In this document: positions 1-7,329 of the stretch, piece after piece
Position numbering within the stretch: position 1 is the first letter of the stretch
How the letters are laid out: each line of letters opens with the position of its first letter
Assembly: GCA_003605035.1 (NCBI GenBank)
Contig: QZKJ01000104.1
Location: 1-38,930 of the forward strand
Source of the DNA: Desulfurivibrio sp.
Lineage (GTDB): Bacteria > Desulfobacterota > Desulfobulbia > Desulfobulbales > SURF-16
Direction of reading: 5' to 3'
Length of the DNA: 38,930 nt
The notes under the pieces: model-generated
What the model was told of the DNA's origin: nothing
What the model saw: only the letters and a program-made list of their open reading frames with translations
The model's database searches: none
Position numbers and translations under genes: made by a program

Positions 1-9
1 TCATTTTTC

Positions 10-90
10 CGTCACCCCCGCATGCCGTTAGCGGGGGTCCAGCATATTGAAAACACATGGATTCCCGCTAACTACATGCGGGAATGACGG
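10..90. repeat. REP/BIME-like pair of palindromes
   Basis: Two related palindromic units lie head to head. The first (about 10-43) has a stem ACCCCCGC/GCGGGGGT. The second (about 58-90) has ATTCCCGC/GCGGGAAT. Each unit is close to the reverse complement of the other over about 33 bases with 6 mismatches. The two stem differences are compensatory (CC/GG in one unit, TT/AA in the other), so both hairpins are kept. Short CCGTCATTCCCGC-type palindromes scattered between genes are typical REP elements mobilised by RAYT proteins; a RAYT remnant lies about 900 bases downstream. Confidence 0.7.
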
Positions 91-184
91 CCTTGGTGCC
101 GCCAGTTTCAATGGGCTGATGCTGTTTTTCCAGCGCAAAGATAAAGAAAATGCAAAGAAGATAAAAGCATTTAACAAAGCATTC

Positions 185-217
185 CAGCGGAAACCGCGAA
201 CAGCGCGGTTCCCGCTG
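185..217. repeat. Imperfect 14-bp inverted repeat
   Basis: CAGCGGAAACCGCG (185-198) pairs with CGCGGTTCCCGCTG (204-217) across a 5-base loop with one mismatch. There is no T-run on either side, so it is not an obvious terminator. It lies between the REP-like pair and the toxin-antitoxin promoter and may be a further small palindromic element. The rest of 91-250 shows no gene I can support. Confidence 0.5.
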
Positions 218-252
218 AACTTATCGTTCGGCTCTAAAATCCAACATTTCTG

Positions 253-281
253 TTGAAGAATGACGTAATGCGTCATATCAT
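253..281 (+). promoter_or_regulatory. Predicted higBA promoter with operator in the spacer
   Basis: TTGAAG (253-258), a 17-base spacer and TATCAT (276-281) match the sigma-70 consensus at 4/6 and 5/6. A perfect inverted repeat, ATGACG-N5-CGTCAT (260-276), fills the spacer. That is where a HigA-type antitoxin usually binds to repress its own operon. The expected transcription start falls at about 287-288, on the higB ATG, and no Shine-Dalgarno sequence precedes that ATG, so a leaderless mRNA is likely. Confidence 0.55.
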
Positions 282-287
282 ATCTTT

Positions 288-572
288 ATGATTAAATCAT
301 TCAAATGCAAAGATACGGAAAAACTTTTTGACGATTTCGATGTAAAAAAGTTCAGAAGTATTTCCAGAGCAGCAAGAATAAAACTTGAGGTTCTTAACGC
401 TGCTGTTTCTTTGCAAAGTTTGCGAGTTCCCCCTGGAAATAGGCTTGAACAGTTAAAAGGCACCAGAAGCGGACAGCACAGCATTAGAATTAACGACCAG
501 TGGCGTATTTGTTTCGTATGGTCAGAAGAAAGCGTCTTCGACGTAGAAATTGTTGACTATCACAAGGGGTAA
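288..572 (+). CDS. higB: HigB-type mRNA interferase toxin (RelE superfamily)
   Basis: A 94-residue protein of the HigB/plasmid-killer family, within the 90-100 residue range usual for these toxins. Family landmarks visible are the N-terminal IKSFKCKDTEKLF strand-helix, the central LRVPPGNRLEQLKG segment and the C-terminal SIRINDQWRICFVW strands that form the RNase face of RelE-fold toxins. It would cleave mRNA on the ribosome when not held by its antitoxin. The toxin comes before the antitoxin, the usual higBA order. The next gene starts 4 bases after its stop. The pair is AT-richer than most of the window and sits beside transposase remnants, which suggests transfer. No Shine-Dalgarno sequence precedes the ATG. 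Confidence 0.9.
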   Translation: MIKSFKCKDTEKLFDDFDVKKFRSISRAARIKLEVLNAAVSLQSLRVPPGNRLEQLKGTRSGQHSIRINDQWRICFVWSEESVFDVEIVDYHKG

Positions 573-576
573 AATT

Positions 577-903
577 ATGGCAACTAAACTAACTCCAATC
601 ACTCCGGGCGATGTATTACTGGAAGAATTTCTTAAGCCAATGGAAATCACTCAAAATCAGTTAGCAAAAGACATTAATGTCCCGGCAAATCGGGTCAGTC
701 AAATTATACATGGTAAAAGAGAAATTACAGCTGATACTGCGTTACGTCTCGGCAAGTATTTTGGAATTGAACCAGAATTTTGGCTCAATCTACAAGTCCG
801 GTACAATATGAAAATAGCTAAAAGTAAAGTGGGTAAAATAATAGAAAAAGAAGTTAAGCATCACTCCTCTCAAACTAACTCACGCAATCTTGTAACAGCG
901 TAA
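577..903 (+). CDS. higA: HigA-type antitoxin, XRE-family helix-turn-helix
   Basis: A 108-residue DNA-binding antitoxin. The ATG at 577 is chosen over an in-frame TTG at 550 because AAGGGG (564-569) sits 7 bases upstream and MATKLTPITPGDVLLEEF is the typical HigA N-terminus. An XRE helix-turn-helix covers roughly residues 20-75 (ITQNQLAKDINVPANRVSQI, then GKREITADTALRLGKYFG) and is followed by the family signature EPEFWLNLQ. It should bind and neutralise HigB and repress the operon, probably through the palindrome at 260-276. The tail past residue 95 is variable in the family. Confidence 0.92.
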   Translation: MATKLTPITPGDVLLEEFLKPMEITQNQLAKDINVPANRVSQIIHGKREITADTALRLGKYFGIEPEFWLNLQVRYNMKIAKSKVGKIIEKEVKHHSSQTNSRNLVTA

Positions 904-984
904 TCTATTGATTTCAAAAGAAAAGTCGAACAATCGTATGAGAAGGACGCGAAGAAGCGCGGCGGCCTTGACGGGCGGTGGTTG

Positions 985-1207
985 CTCAGCAAAACGGGAT
1001 TCTCGCGGCATATCCCCCCAGAGGAACGCCGGAGCGCCAGCCGGACGGGCAAAGGAGAACGTGGCCCGGCAACGCCGGTGTGGGGAACACCTCATCCGCG
1101 ACGAAGGAGATTTTGCGAGACATGTGGATTCCATTCATTGCAATCCGGTGAAACACGGCCAGGTGACCCGGGCGGCGGATTGTGCGGTGTCTTTAGCTGG
1201 CTTTTAT
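985..1207 (+). pseudogene. RAYT (REP-associated tyrosine transposase) C-terminal remnant
   Basis: The C-terminal half of a REP-associated Y1 transposase is recognisable in two frames. GFSRHIPPEERRSASR and GERG read in one frame (about 997-1065). RQRRCGEHLIRDEGDF, then HVDSIHCNPVKHGQV, read in another (about 1068-1165). Intact relatives carry a continuous GERG...WQRRFWEH.IRDE..F..H.DYIH.NPVKHG string, so a frameshift near 1065 and substitutions at the aromatic positions have destroyed the gene. The catalytic N-terminal HUH domain is not found. It probably once mobilised REP elements like those at 10-90. Confidence 0.7.
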
Positions 1208-1228
1208 AGTTTTTGTAATCCTGCCAAC

Positions 1229-1353
1229 GTATATGCCGATGATCCGCAGGATAATGCGGAAGCTGCCAAGTGGTATTATAAGGCGGGCTGATCAGGCGCA
1301 TGCAGCTGCCCAATACAGCCGGTATGTCAAAGGTGTAGGAAAAATGTGTAAGG
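1229..1353 (+). pseudogene. Sel1-like repeat protein remnant
   Basis: DDPQDNAEAAKWYYKAG (about 1238-1288) matches the second half of a Sel1 repeat, where DY.EA.KWY.KAA is typical. The frame then meets TGA at 1289. Shifting frame at 1287 gives ADQAHAAAQYSRYVKGVGK, the start of the next repeat. So about 1.5 repeats survive with one frameshift, and no start codon or full-length gene exists. It directly follows the transposase remnant, so both are probably debris of one insertion or deletion event. Confidence 0.6.
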
Positions 1354-1419
1354 TATTGTTTTACAAAAGGCTACCTCCTATTACAACTTCTGAAGGGGCA
1401 AAGCCCGCAGGCGGGATCA

Positions 1420-3651
1420 ATGGAAAAAAATAGCCGTAGCGATATCTTTGGTGATTTTTTCACAGGCAGATTCCTGCTGGTGGATGATGAACAACAGTTC
1501 CTGGCAATGCTTGAGCGTTACCTGTCAAACCTGGGTTATGCCTTCGTTTCCGCCTCTGGGGGGCAAAAAGCCCTTGATATTCTCAACTCGGAGCACTTCG
1601 ATATCGTCATATCGGATATCCGGATGCCGCAGCTTGACGGTATTGAACTGCTACACACCATCAGAAAAGAGCATGCGGGAACCGATGTCATCCTGATGAC
1701 AGCGTACAGCCAAAATTACACCTTCACGGACGTCATCCGGGAAGGCGCCACCGACTATCTTGAAAAACCTTTCACCATAGATACCGTTCAGGCCAAAATC
1801 TTCCGGATATTGAAGGAGAGAGCGCTGCGTGCCGAATGCAGCCAGGAGTTAGCCAAGCGCCGGGAAATAGAAAACATTCTCCGGAAAAAATCCGAGGATC
1901 TGGGGAAAAAAGTCCGAGAACTGAACTGCCTTTATTCTATCTCCCGCATAATCGAACTTAAAAAGGATCTCCTGGATGATATATTCCAGGAAACGGTCAA
2001 CTTCATACCGTCAGCAATGCAATTCCCGGAAATTGCCGTTGCCAGACTGTGCCATGGAAACCGCGCATATTGCACCGCTGATTTCCAACAGACTCCCTGG
2101 TCCCTTACCGCCGCCATAAAATCCAAAGGAGTGACGGTCGGTTCGATCGAGGTCTGTTATCCCATCGAAGTACATGGGAAAACCCGAATGCCGTTTCATG
2201 AGGATGAACATTCCCTGCTCATTGAAATCGCCGACAAGATGGGTCGTGTGATTGACAGGCAACGCTACAAAAAAGAGCTGCTTCATTATTCCGCCAGCCT
2301 AGAAGAAACGGTTCGTCTCCGCACCCAGGAACTTCAAGTGACCCAGGCAGCATTGGAATCCGTCTTCCAAAACATTCCTGACGGCATTCTGTCAGTGAAT
2401 GAGGAAATGGCAGTCACCCACATCAATGAAAAATGTGCGCGGTACCTGGATGTCACAATTGGCAAAGTCTGTCAAGCCGGCGGAAGCCGATTCCAGGATG
2501 AATGCTGCAGGGTCCTGAAAAATACCCTGACTACCCATGAAACGATCACGGACTACAGAATCGAGATCCATCATGGCAAACAGATCCGCCAGGTTGTTCT
2601 GGTCAGCTCTTGCCTGCTGAAAGATGAAGTGAATCAAACCCTGGGGGCATTGCTAATTATCCACGACATTACCCGCCTGGCGGATCTCGAAAATCAGCTG
2701 CTGGAAAGGCGGCGCTTTCGGCATATGATCGGCAACTCTTCTCAGTTGCAGGAAATTTATCACAATGTCCGCAAACTGGCATCCGTTGACACGACGGTAC
2801 TCATTACCGGTGAGTCCGGCACAGGCAAGGAACTTCTGGTTGAAACCCTGCACTCAAGCAGCAACCGCTCGGCCAAGCCCCTGATCAAGGTAAACTGCGC
2901 CGCATTGCCTGAAAACCTTTTGGAAAGCGAACTGTTCGGCCATATCCGTGGAGCCTTTACCGGGGCGGTGAAGGATCGGACCGGAAGAATCCAGGCCGCC
3001 GAGGGCGGTATCCTTTTGCTTGATGAAATAGGCGATATATCGCCGCGAATCCAGCTGAAATTGTTGCGCTTTCTTGAGGTCAAGCAGTACGAGCGGGTTG
3101 GTGAATCCCAGACCAGACAAGCTGACGTCAGAGTTATTGCAGCCACCAATGCCGACCTGGCACGGAAGGTTAAAGAGGGGGCGTTCCGGGAGGATCTATA
3201 CTACCGGTTGAAGGTAATGGTAATGCATCTTCCCTCGCTCAGGGAGCGAAAGGGTGACATTCCGTTACTGATCGAGCATTTCCTCACCATTTTCAATAAA
3301 AGATTCCACAAGTCAATTTCCGCTCTGACCAAAGAGTTTCGCGACATCCTCATGGTTTATGATTGGCCGGGAAACATCAGGGAGCTGAAACATGTCATGG
3401 AACATGCCGTCCTTTTGTCTTCCGGCCATGAGTTGAAGCCTGAGCACCTGCCCAAGGACCTGCTTGTCACCGGCACGGTACCAACTCAGGACAAGCAGTA
3501 TGCCCGCTGTCTGACCCGCGAGGCCTTGCTCCATGCCCTGCGGCAGACAGATGGCAATAAGGCAAAAACCGCCAGACTATTGAAACTGAGCCGCGCCACA
3601 CTCTACAACAAGATGAGGGAGTTTAATCTTCAGCACGACAGCGGCACCTGA
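1420..3651 (+). CDS. Sigma-54 enhancer-binding response regulator (REC-GAF-like-PAS-AAA+-Fis)
   Basis: A 743-residue NtrC-type activator. Residues 17-130 are a receiver with acidic pocket DDE (22-24), phospho-acceptor D66 in ISDIRMP, and a KP lysine. Residues about 165-290 are a GAF-like sensory region, preceded by a helical linker. About 305-425 is a PAS domain. About 430-670 is the AAA+ domain with Walker A GESGTGKE, the sigma-54-contacting loop GAFTGA, and Walker B LLLDEIGD. The last 45 residues are a Fis-type helix-turn-helix (GNKAKTARLLKLSRATLYNK). Having receiver, PAS and GAF together is richer than classical NtrC. It lies just upstream of the chemosensory genes, whose control region holds paired dyad sites and a -24/-12 promoter, so it most likely activates them. 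No cognate kinase is adjacent; the kinase at 15234 is a candidate. Confidence 0.93.
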   Translation: MEKNSRSDIFGDFFTGRFLLVDDEQQFLAMLERYLSNLGYAFVSASGGQKALDILNSEHFDIVISDIRMPQLDGIELLHTIRKEHAGTDVILMTAYSQNYTFTDVIREGATDYLEKPFTIDTVQAKIFRILKERALRAECSQELAKRREIENILRKKSEDLGKKVRELNCLYSISRIIELKKDLLDDIFQETVNFIPSAMQFPEIAVARLCHGNRAYCTADFQQTPWSLTAAIKSKGVTVGSIEVCYPIEVHGKTRMPFHEDEHSLLIEIADKMGRVIDRQRYKKELLHYSASLEETVRLRTQELQVTQAALESVFQNIPDGILSVNEEMAVTHINEKCARYLDVTIGKVCQAGGSRFQDECCRVLKNTLTTHETITDYRIEIHHGKQIRQVVLVSSCLLKDEVNQTLGALLIIHDITRLADLENQLLERRRFRHMIGNSSQLQEIYHNVRKLASVDTTVLITGESGTGKELLVETLHSSSNRSAKPLIKVNCAALPENLLESELFGHIRGAFTGAVKDRTGRIQAAEGGILLLDEIGDISPRIQLKLLRFLEVKQYERVGESQTRQADVRVIAATNADLARKVKEGAFREDLYYRLKVMVMHLPSLRERKGDIPLLIEHFLTIFNKRFHKSISALTKEFRDILMVYDWPGNIRELKHVMEHAVLLSSGHELKPEHLPKDLLVTGTVPTQDKQYARCLTREALLHALRQTDGNKAKTARLLKLSRATLYNKMREFNLQHDSGT

Positions 3652-3768
3652 TCTTTCGAGTCACTGCTATACTGTGTCATTGTTCCTGACTGCGTTTCCT
3701 GTCTGTTCCCCACGCCTGCCCGCTTTCTGAAACCTGTTGCTACCCCTGCCCCGACACGCACGAAAAAA

Positions 3769-3818
3769 GTGTCTAATTTGTACACTTGTGTTTGCGCATA
3801 ACTGTACAAATTAGACAC
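3769..3818. promoter_or_regulatory. Twin dyad upstream activator sites
   Basis: GTGTCTAATTTGTACA (3769-3784) and TGTACAAATTAGACAC (3803-3818) are a perfect 16-bp inverted repeat with an 18-base spacer. Each arm is also a dyad, TGT-N2-AA-N-TT-N2-ACA, so this is probably two protein-dimer sites with centres 33 bp apart, about three helical turns and so on the same DNA face. The pair lies about 100 bp upstream of the -24 element, the normal place for an enhancer of a sigma-54 promoter. Confidence 0.75.
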
Positions 3819-3917
3819 ATCTCGACAACAAACACATGCGCGACTCATCCTGATGCTTACGTGATTTTATCCTGTTTTCATAATCTTATCGCAAATACAT
3901 TGAGCAAACCGAGAAGA

Positions 3918-3933
3918 TGGCACGCCTCTTGGA
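3918..3933 (+). promoter_or_regulatory. Sigma-54 (-24/-12) promoter of the chemosensory operon
   Basis: TGGCACG, four bases, then TTGGA fits the RpoN consensus TGGCACG-N4-TTGCW with a perfect -24 block and one change in the -12 block (GC to GG). It sits about 50 bases before the start codon at 3982. The twin dyad sites lie about 100 bases upstream and the gene for an RpoN activator ends at 3651, which strengthens the call. Confidence 0.65.
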
Positions 3934-3981
3934 TTAGGTAGCCTGGCAAAATGGTAACACTAACCAGGAGGAGTGTCGTCG

Positions 3982-4320
3982 ATGATATTAAAGAATCTTG
4001 ACCGGGGCGTCTACGAAAAAGAGGTGATCAGGTCAGGCCGGCCCGCCCTGCTCTGCTTTTACCAAAACAGCATTTCCCAAAGCGAAACGGTTAAATCGAT
4101 TGAAATACTGAGCCGGCAGTTCGAATCCATTCAGTTTTATATCAGTGAAGCTCAAGATCATGAGCTCGGGTTTTTTTTTTCGAAATTCCATTTTTTGGGT
4201 ACGCCTATATTCATTTTTATTGAGAACGGCATTGAAAAGGGGCGGCTCATGGGAACTGTATCTACTGAAAAAATCGGCGCTTTTATTAAAGGGAATCTCA
4301 GTGAGACAAAGGGACAATGA
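3982..4320 (+). CDS. Cys-less thioredoxin-fold protein
   Basis: A 112-residue protein with a thioredoxin-like layout: a strand ALLCFYQ, then the position where WCGPC normally lies, and later FLGTPIFIFIENG, which carries the cis-proline strand (GTP) of the fold. The active-site stretch reads NSISQSE, so neither redox cysteine is present and it cannot be a disulfide oxidoreductase; a binding or structural role is inferred. The ATG at 3982 is chosen over GTG at 3973 because AGGAGG (3966-3971) is 10 bases from the ATG and only one from the GTG. First gene after the sigma-54 promoter. It contains a T10 run at 4171-4180. Confidence 0.65.
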   Translation: MILKNLDRGVYEKEVIRSGRPALLCFYQNSISQSETVKSIEILSRQFESIQFYISEAQDHELGFFFSKFHFLGTPIFIFIENGIEKGRLMGTVSTEKIGAFIKGNLSETKGQ

Positions 4321-4391
4321 TATTTGCAGGGCGGCAAGGAAACCGGGGAAAGGACAAAAGGCCTTTAACACCTGAAACAGGAGCATATCTG

Positions 4392-4751
4392 ATGGAAAAT
4401 CAAACCCTTTCAAGTACGAGCAGGGAAGACGGCAGTATTATCATCAGCAGCGGCAAGCGGCTGACTATTGAAACCGCCGCTGATTTCACGCAACGCATCC
4501 AGAAAGCTCTGTCCTCGGCCGTAAGTGTCGCCGTTACCTTCGATGCCGGCGTTGAAGTTGACATCACCGCCCTGCAGGTTCTCTGCTCAGCTTGCAAAAC
4601 GGCCGCGGCAGAGGAGGGCAAGACATTTTCATATTGTGGTGAACTGCCCAGGGCCCTGGTCGATCTGATTACCACTTGCGGAGCGGGGTTCCATGGTCTC
4701 TGCAAACAAAATAACAGCCGTATCTGTATCTGGTTTGGAGATGGGACATAA
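4392..4751 (+). CDS. STAS-domain protein
   Basis: A 119-residue single STAS domain (SpoIIAA-like anti-sigma-factor antagonist fold). Visible features are the N-terminal strand GSIIISSGKRLTIETAADF, the central strand VAVTFDAGVEVDITALQVL and the following helix CSACKTAAAEEG. In SpoIIAA relatives the regulated serine sits in D-S-S/x-L; here the matching segment is VDITAL, with Thr as a possible phosphorylation site. The ATG at 4392 has CAGGAG (4378-4383) 8 bases upstream; an alternative ATG at 4317 would overlap the previous stop but gives an unlikely basic extension. The stop overlaps the cheY start by one base, so the two are translationally coupled. STAS proteins recur in chemosensory clusters, where their role is poorly known. 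Confidence 0.75.
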   Translation: MENQTLSSTSREDGSIIISSGKRLTIETAADFTQRIQKALSSAVSVAVTFDAGVEVDITALQVLCSACKTAAAEEGKTFSYCGELPRALVDLITTCGAGFHGLCKQNNSRICIWFGDGT

Positions 4752-5119
4752 TGGGAAAATTAATCATGACCGCTGATGATTCGGCCAGCGTCAGGCAGAT
4801 GGTGGCCTTTACCCTCAAACAAAACGGATATGATGTCATTGAGTCGGTTGACGGACGAAATGCCCTGACAAAACTGGCCGCCCAGAAGGTCGACATGCTG
4901 ATTACCGACCTCAATATGCCCAATCTTGATGGCATCGGACTTATCAAAGGGGTCCGGAGCGGCAGCCTCAACAAATTTATTCCCATCATCATGCTGACGA
5001 CTGAATCCCAGGATGCGCTGAAGTCGGAAGCAAAGGCGGCCGGCGCCACCGGGTGGATCGTTAAGCCATTCAAGCCGGAACAGTTGATCGCGGTGATCAG
5101 GAAAGTATTAGCGAGATAA
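4751..5119 (+). CDS. cheY: CheY-type single-domain response regulator
   Basis: A 122-residue stand-alone receiver. The acidic pair is D9-D10, the phospho-acceptor is D53 in LITDLNMPNLDG, the switch Thr lies in LTTES, and the conserved Lys in VKPFKPEQL. It has no output domain, so it would act by protein contact after phosphorylation by the neighbouring CheA, either on a motor or on another target. It overlaps the STAS gene by one base and precedes cheA by 80 bases. Confidence 0.92.
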   Translation: MGKLIMTADDSASVRQMVAFTLKQNGYDVIESVDGRNALTKLAAQKVDMLITDLNMPNLDGIGLIKGVRSGSLNKFIPIIMLTTESQDALKSEAKAAGATGWIVKPFKPEQLIAVIRKVLAR

Positions 5120-5133
5120 GGAAAACAATCTTT

Positions 5134-5170
5134 TAGCCCTAAAGTCTGTCGTCTAGCAACCTGCAGCCTA
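5134..5170 (-). repeat. Intergenic repeat related to the one at 11381
   Basis: Read on the minus strand, this begins AGGCTGCAGGTTGCTAG and continues with an ACAG...TTT...CTA pattern. The element after cheW (11381, plus strand) begins AGGCTGTAGGTTGTTAG and follows the same pattern. Two related elements in opposite orientation inside one operon suggest a small dispersed intergenic repeat. Confidence 0.45.
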
Positions 5171-5199
5171 TCCAGCTTAAAAACGAAAGGATTCCCGCC

Positions 5200-7314
5200 A
5201 TGGTGGACCAACATATTGCAACCTATCGAGAAGAAGCAGGCGAACTGCTTGCCGAGTTGGAAAGTTCATTGCTCGATCTTGAAGAGTCGCCCGATAACAG
5301 TGACCTGATCAATCGAGTTTTCCGGGTTATGCATACGATCAAGGGCTCCGGCGCCATGTTTGGCTTTGATGAGATCGCAGCCTTCACCCACGAGGTTGAG
5401 ACGGTATTTGACCTGGTCCGTAACGGCAAGATGGCGGTGACGAAACAGCTGCTTGACCTGACACTCAAGTCTCGTGACCATATTACAGCCCTGCTTTCGG
5501 CTGGTCACGGTGAAGTTAACCGACATGAGGGCGACGATATTGTCGCCGGCCTGCGCCAGCTCGTGCCGCAGGCTGAAACAACCATGCAAAAGATGGATGA
5601 GCCGACCGCAAAAGTACCACCGAAGGTAGACAGTGCCGATGCAGAGCAGAAAACCTGGCGTATCCGTTTTCGCCCGAACCGGGAACTGCTTTTAAACGGC
5701 AACAACCCGGTTTTGCTGCTTAATGAACTGCGGGCTTTAGGCACATGCCACGTGGTGGCCCAATTTGACAATGTTCCCCGCCTTGACACCATGGTCGGCG
5801 AACACTGCTATCTTTACTGGGATATCATCCTGACCAGCAGCCTTGGCGAGGAGGCTATCAGGGACGTCTTCATCTTTGTGGAAGATGACTGCGAAATCAA
5901 AATCGAACTGGTTGACAGCAGCAGCTTGGCGACTGACGACCAGAGTTACAAAAAATTGGGTGAAATCCTGGTCGAGCGCGGCGATCTGCTGCCGGTTGAG
6001 GTGCAGAAGATTTTGAATCAGCAGAAACGTTTTGGCGAAATGCTGGTGGACCAGGGCGTCGTCACGCCGGAGAAGGTGCAGTCAGCCCTTATTGAGCAGC
6101 AGCATGTGAAGACCGTCCGCCAGGAACGGGCGGCCCCTGCCCCGGATGCCGCCGCCAGCATCCGTGTGCCGGCGGAAAGACTGGATCAACTGGTTAATCT
6201 GGTGGGCGAAATGGTCACGGTGCAGGCCCATCTCACCCAGGCCGCCAATTCCCTGCGCGACCCGACCTTCATCAATATCTCCGAGGAGGTGGAACGCTTG
6301 ACCAACGAACTGCGTGACACCACCCTCACCATCCGGATGCTGCCCATCGGCAGCACCTTCAGCAAATTCAAACGGCTGGTGCGCGACCTCTCCCAGGAAC
6401 TGGGCAAGGATATAGAGATGGAGACCTTTGGCGCCGACACCGAACTGGACAAAACCGTTATTGAAAAAATGAACGATCCGTTGGTCCATATCATCAGAAA
6501 CAGCATCGACCACGGCATCGAGATGCCTGAAGTTCGCACCGCCGCAGGCAAGCCCTCAATCGGCAAGGTTCAGCTGGGAGCCGAACATTTCGGGGATTCA
6601 GTACTGATCACCATCCGTGATGATGGCGCCGGCCTCGATCGGGATGCCATCCGGGCCAAGGCCGTTGATAATGGTTTGATTGCCGCTAATGCCGAACTGA
6701 GCGATTCGGAGATCTTTGCCCAGATCTTCACCCCCGGTTTCTCCATGGCCGCCAAGGTGACCAATGTCTCCGGCCGAGGGGTCGGCATGGATGTGGTCAA
6801 ACGCGGCATTGAAGGGCTGCGGGGCTCTATCGCCATCGACAGCCTGAAAGGCAAAGGCACAACCATCACCCTGAAGATCCCTCTGACGCTCGCCATCATC
6901 GAGAGTCTGCTGGTGAAGATCGGCGACAGTCATTTCGTCCTGCCCCTGGCATCGGTCGAGGAGTGCGTGGAACTCTCAAGGGCTGATGTCGAGGCCGCTC
7001 ATGGCCGCAATCTGGTCAAGGTGCGGGGCAATCTGACCCCCTATATCTCCCTGCGCGAACTGTTCGATATCGGCGGCAGTCCTCCCGATATTGAACAGAT
7101 TGTCATTGTATCGGTGCATGGCCAAAGCATCGGCTTTGTGGTGGACTTCGTTGTTGGAGAGCACCAGACCGTCATTAAGCCGCTGGGACGTTTCTACCAG
7201 GATGTTCAAGGAATATCGGGCGCCACCATTATGGGCGATGGCTCCGTGGCCTTGATTCTCGATCTGAGCGTCCTGGCTCAAACCGCAGAACTTGCCGAAC
7301 ATAATCAACTCTAA
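5200..7314 (+). CDS. cheA: Chemotaxis histidine kinase CheA
   Basis: A 704-residue CheA. Residues 1-105 are the HPt (P1) domain with phospho-accepting H45 in MHTIKGSGAMFGF. Residues about 150-245 are a region unlike the enteric CheY-binding P2. Residues about 250-305 hold two related helical motifs (GEILVERGDLLPVEVQKIL and GEMLVDQGVVTPEKVQSAL), like those at the N-terminus of GspE-type ATPases. Then come the dimerisation helices, an ATPase with N-box HIIRNSIDHGIE, DDGAGLD and GRGVGMDVV, and a C-terminal CheW-like domain. GAAAGGA (5185-5191) is a good ribosome site for ATG 5200. It is expected to phosphorylate the CheY at 4751 and the CheB at 12792 under control of the MCP at 8177. Confidence 0.95.
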   Translation: MVDQHIATYREEAGELLAELESSLLDLEESPDNSDLINRVFRVMHTIKGSGAMFGFDEIAAFTHEVETVFDLVRNGKMAVTKQLLDLTLKSRDHITALLSAGHGEVNRHEGDDIVAGLRQLVPQAETTMQKMDEPTAKVPPKVDSADAEQKTWRIRFRPNRELLLNGNNPVLLLNELRALGTCHVVAQFDNVPRLDTMVGEHCYLYWDIILTSSLGEEAIRDVFIFVEDDCEIKIELVDSSSLATDDQSYKKLGEILVERGDLLPVEVQKILNQQKRFGEMLVDQGVVTPEKVQSALIEQQHVKTVRQERAAPAPDAAASIRVPAERLDQLVNLVGEMVTVQAHLTQAANSLRDPTFINISEEVERLTNELRDTTLTIRMLPIGSTFSKFKRLVRDLSQELGKDIEMETFGADTELDKTVIEKMNDPLVHIIRNSIDHGIEMPEVRTAAGKPSIGKVQLGAEHFGDSVLITIRDDGAGLDRDAIRAKAVDNGLIAANAELSDSEIFAQIFTPGFSMAAKVTNVSGRGVGMDVVKRGIEGLRGSIAIDSLKGKGTTITLKIPLTLAIIESLLVKIGDSHFVLPLASVEECVELSRADVEAAHGRNLVKVRGNLTPYISLRELFDIGGSPPDIEQIVIVSVHGQSIGFVVDFVVGEHQTVIKPLGRFYQDVQGISGATIMGDGSVALILDLSVLAQTAELAEHNQL

Positions 7315-7329
7315 GGCATGTGAGATACG

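Noticed and set aside
47..276. Open frames on both strands in the first 280 bases
   Set aside because: They overlap the palindromes, have no ribosome site, and show no recognisable protein family.
1347..1365. TGTAA-N9-TTACA palindrome before the activator gene as an autoregulatory site
   Set aside because: Half-site spacing differs from the twin dyads at 3769-3818; too weak to claim.
1391..1419. GGGGCAAAGCCCGC before the activator gene as part of a c-di-GMP riboswitch
   Set aside because: Only the second half-motif is similar; no GCAAACC partner block upstream. It may just be a small hairpin near the ribosome site.
3938..3960. A second sigma-54 promoter at TGGCAAAATGGTAAC
   Set aside because: The -12 GC block is missing at the required spacing; the TGGCACG site just upstream is much better.
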